A stretch of 37,217 nucleotides of DNA from Prochlorococcus sp. AG-409-J03 (lineage in GTDB: Bacteria > Cyanobacteriota > Cyanobacteriia > PCC-6307 > Cyanobiaceae): contig QCJZ01000008.1 of assembly GCA_003215695.1 (NCBI GenBank), positions 1 to 37,217 of the forward strand. The letters are read 5' to 3'. The notes beneath the pieces were generated by a model. The model did no database searches and was not told the origin of the DNA. It worked only from the letters and a program-made list of their open reading frames with translations. Shown in pieces: positions 37,182 to 37,217 of this stretch. The translations under genes were made by a program, and so were the position numbers. Position 1 is the stretch's first letter, and every line of letters begins with the position of its first letter.

Positions 37182-37217
37182 AAATTATGAACAATTTATT
37201 TTCTTAATTAATAATAT

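Noticed and set aside
1-37217. CRISPR arrays, tRNA or rRNA genes, insertion sequences
   Set aside because: No spaced short repeats, cloverleaf sequences, rRNA signatures or transposase motifs were found when reading the window on both strands.

Overview
This window is a stretch of a streamlined, AT-rich marine picocyanobacterial chromosome, most likely Prochlorococcus, and by gene content perhaps a low-light type. The evidence is the photosystem I genes psaI, psaL, psaA and psaB, a ferredoxin-type glutamate synthase, the cyanobacterial MPBQ/MSBQ methyltransferase, LL-diaminopimelate aminotransferase, a cyanobacterial RNA-binding protein and an RNase E with a cyanobacterial C-terminal tail. 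GC looks to be about 35% by eye. GTG and TTG starts are frequent, and genes are packed with overlaps or gaps of a few bases. No tRNA, rRNA, insertion sequence, integrase or CRISPR array was found. The species is an inference.

Layout. 1-2800: two related one-span membrane peptides (the first cut by the window edge) flank an unknown membrane protein, followed by a divergent pair made of a beta-lactamase-fold serine hydrolase and an NlpC/P60 wall hydrolase. 2834-4233: a GT2 glycosyltransferase and a small HEAT-like protein, tail to tail. 4370-10033: photosystem I, with psaI-psaL on the plus strand converging on psaA-psaB on the minus strand. The gap between them carries two terminators and an exact 209-bp direct duplication of the psaB 3' end. 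10670-13452: a CbiG-CobJ cobalamin fusion and lipA. 13440-18363: a YCII-like protein and ferredoxin-dependent glutamate synthase on the minus strand. 18641-23398: the str operon rpsL-rpsG-fusA-tuf-rpsJ. 23459-25056: a LON-domain protein and MPBQ/MSBQ methyltransferase. 25058-28984: pheA, a DUF1997 protein, rnhB and rne. 29376-31869: dapL-clpS and a CPBP protease. 31791-33404: a radical-SAM protein with a B12-type N-terminal domain. 33694-35493: an AbrB-type membrane protein, a small hypothetical, rpsU divergent from an RRM protein, and a two-span hypothetical. 35717-37168: two small hypotheticals and, beyond a shared hairpin terminator, a porin-like beta-barrel gene whose ribosome-binding site matches the seed of the small RNA Yfr1.

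The genes are mainly housekeeping: light capture, nitrogen assimilation, translation, RNA decay, and cofactor and amino-acid synthesis. No operon of unknown genes looks like a new defence or biosynthetic system. The signals most worth following are the perfect psaB 3' duplication beside its terminator, the Yfr1-like target site on the porin-like gene, the RNase E that lacks its usual zinc-link cysteines, and several peptides under 60 residues.
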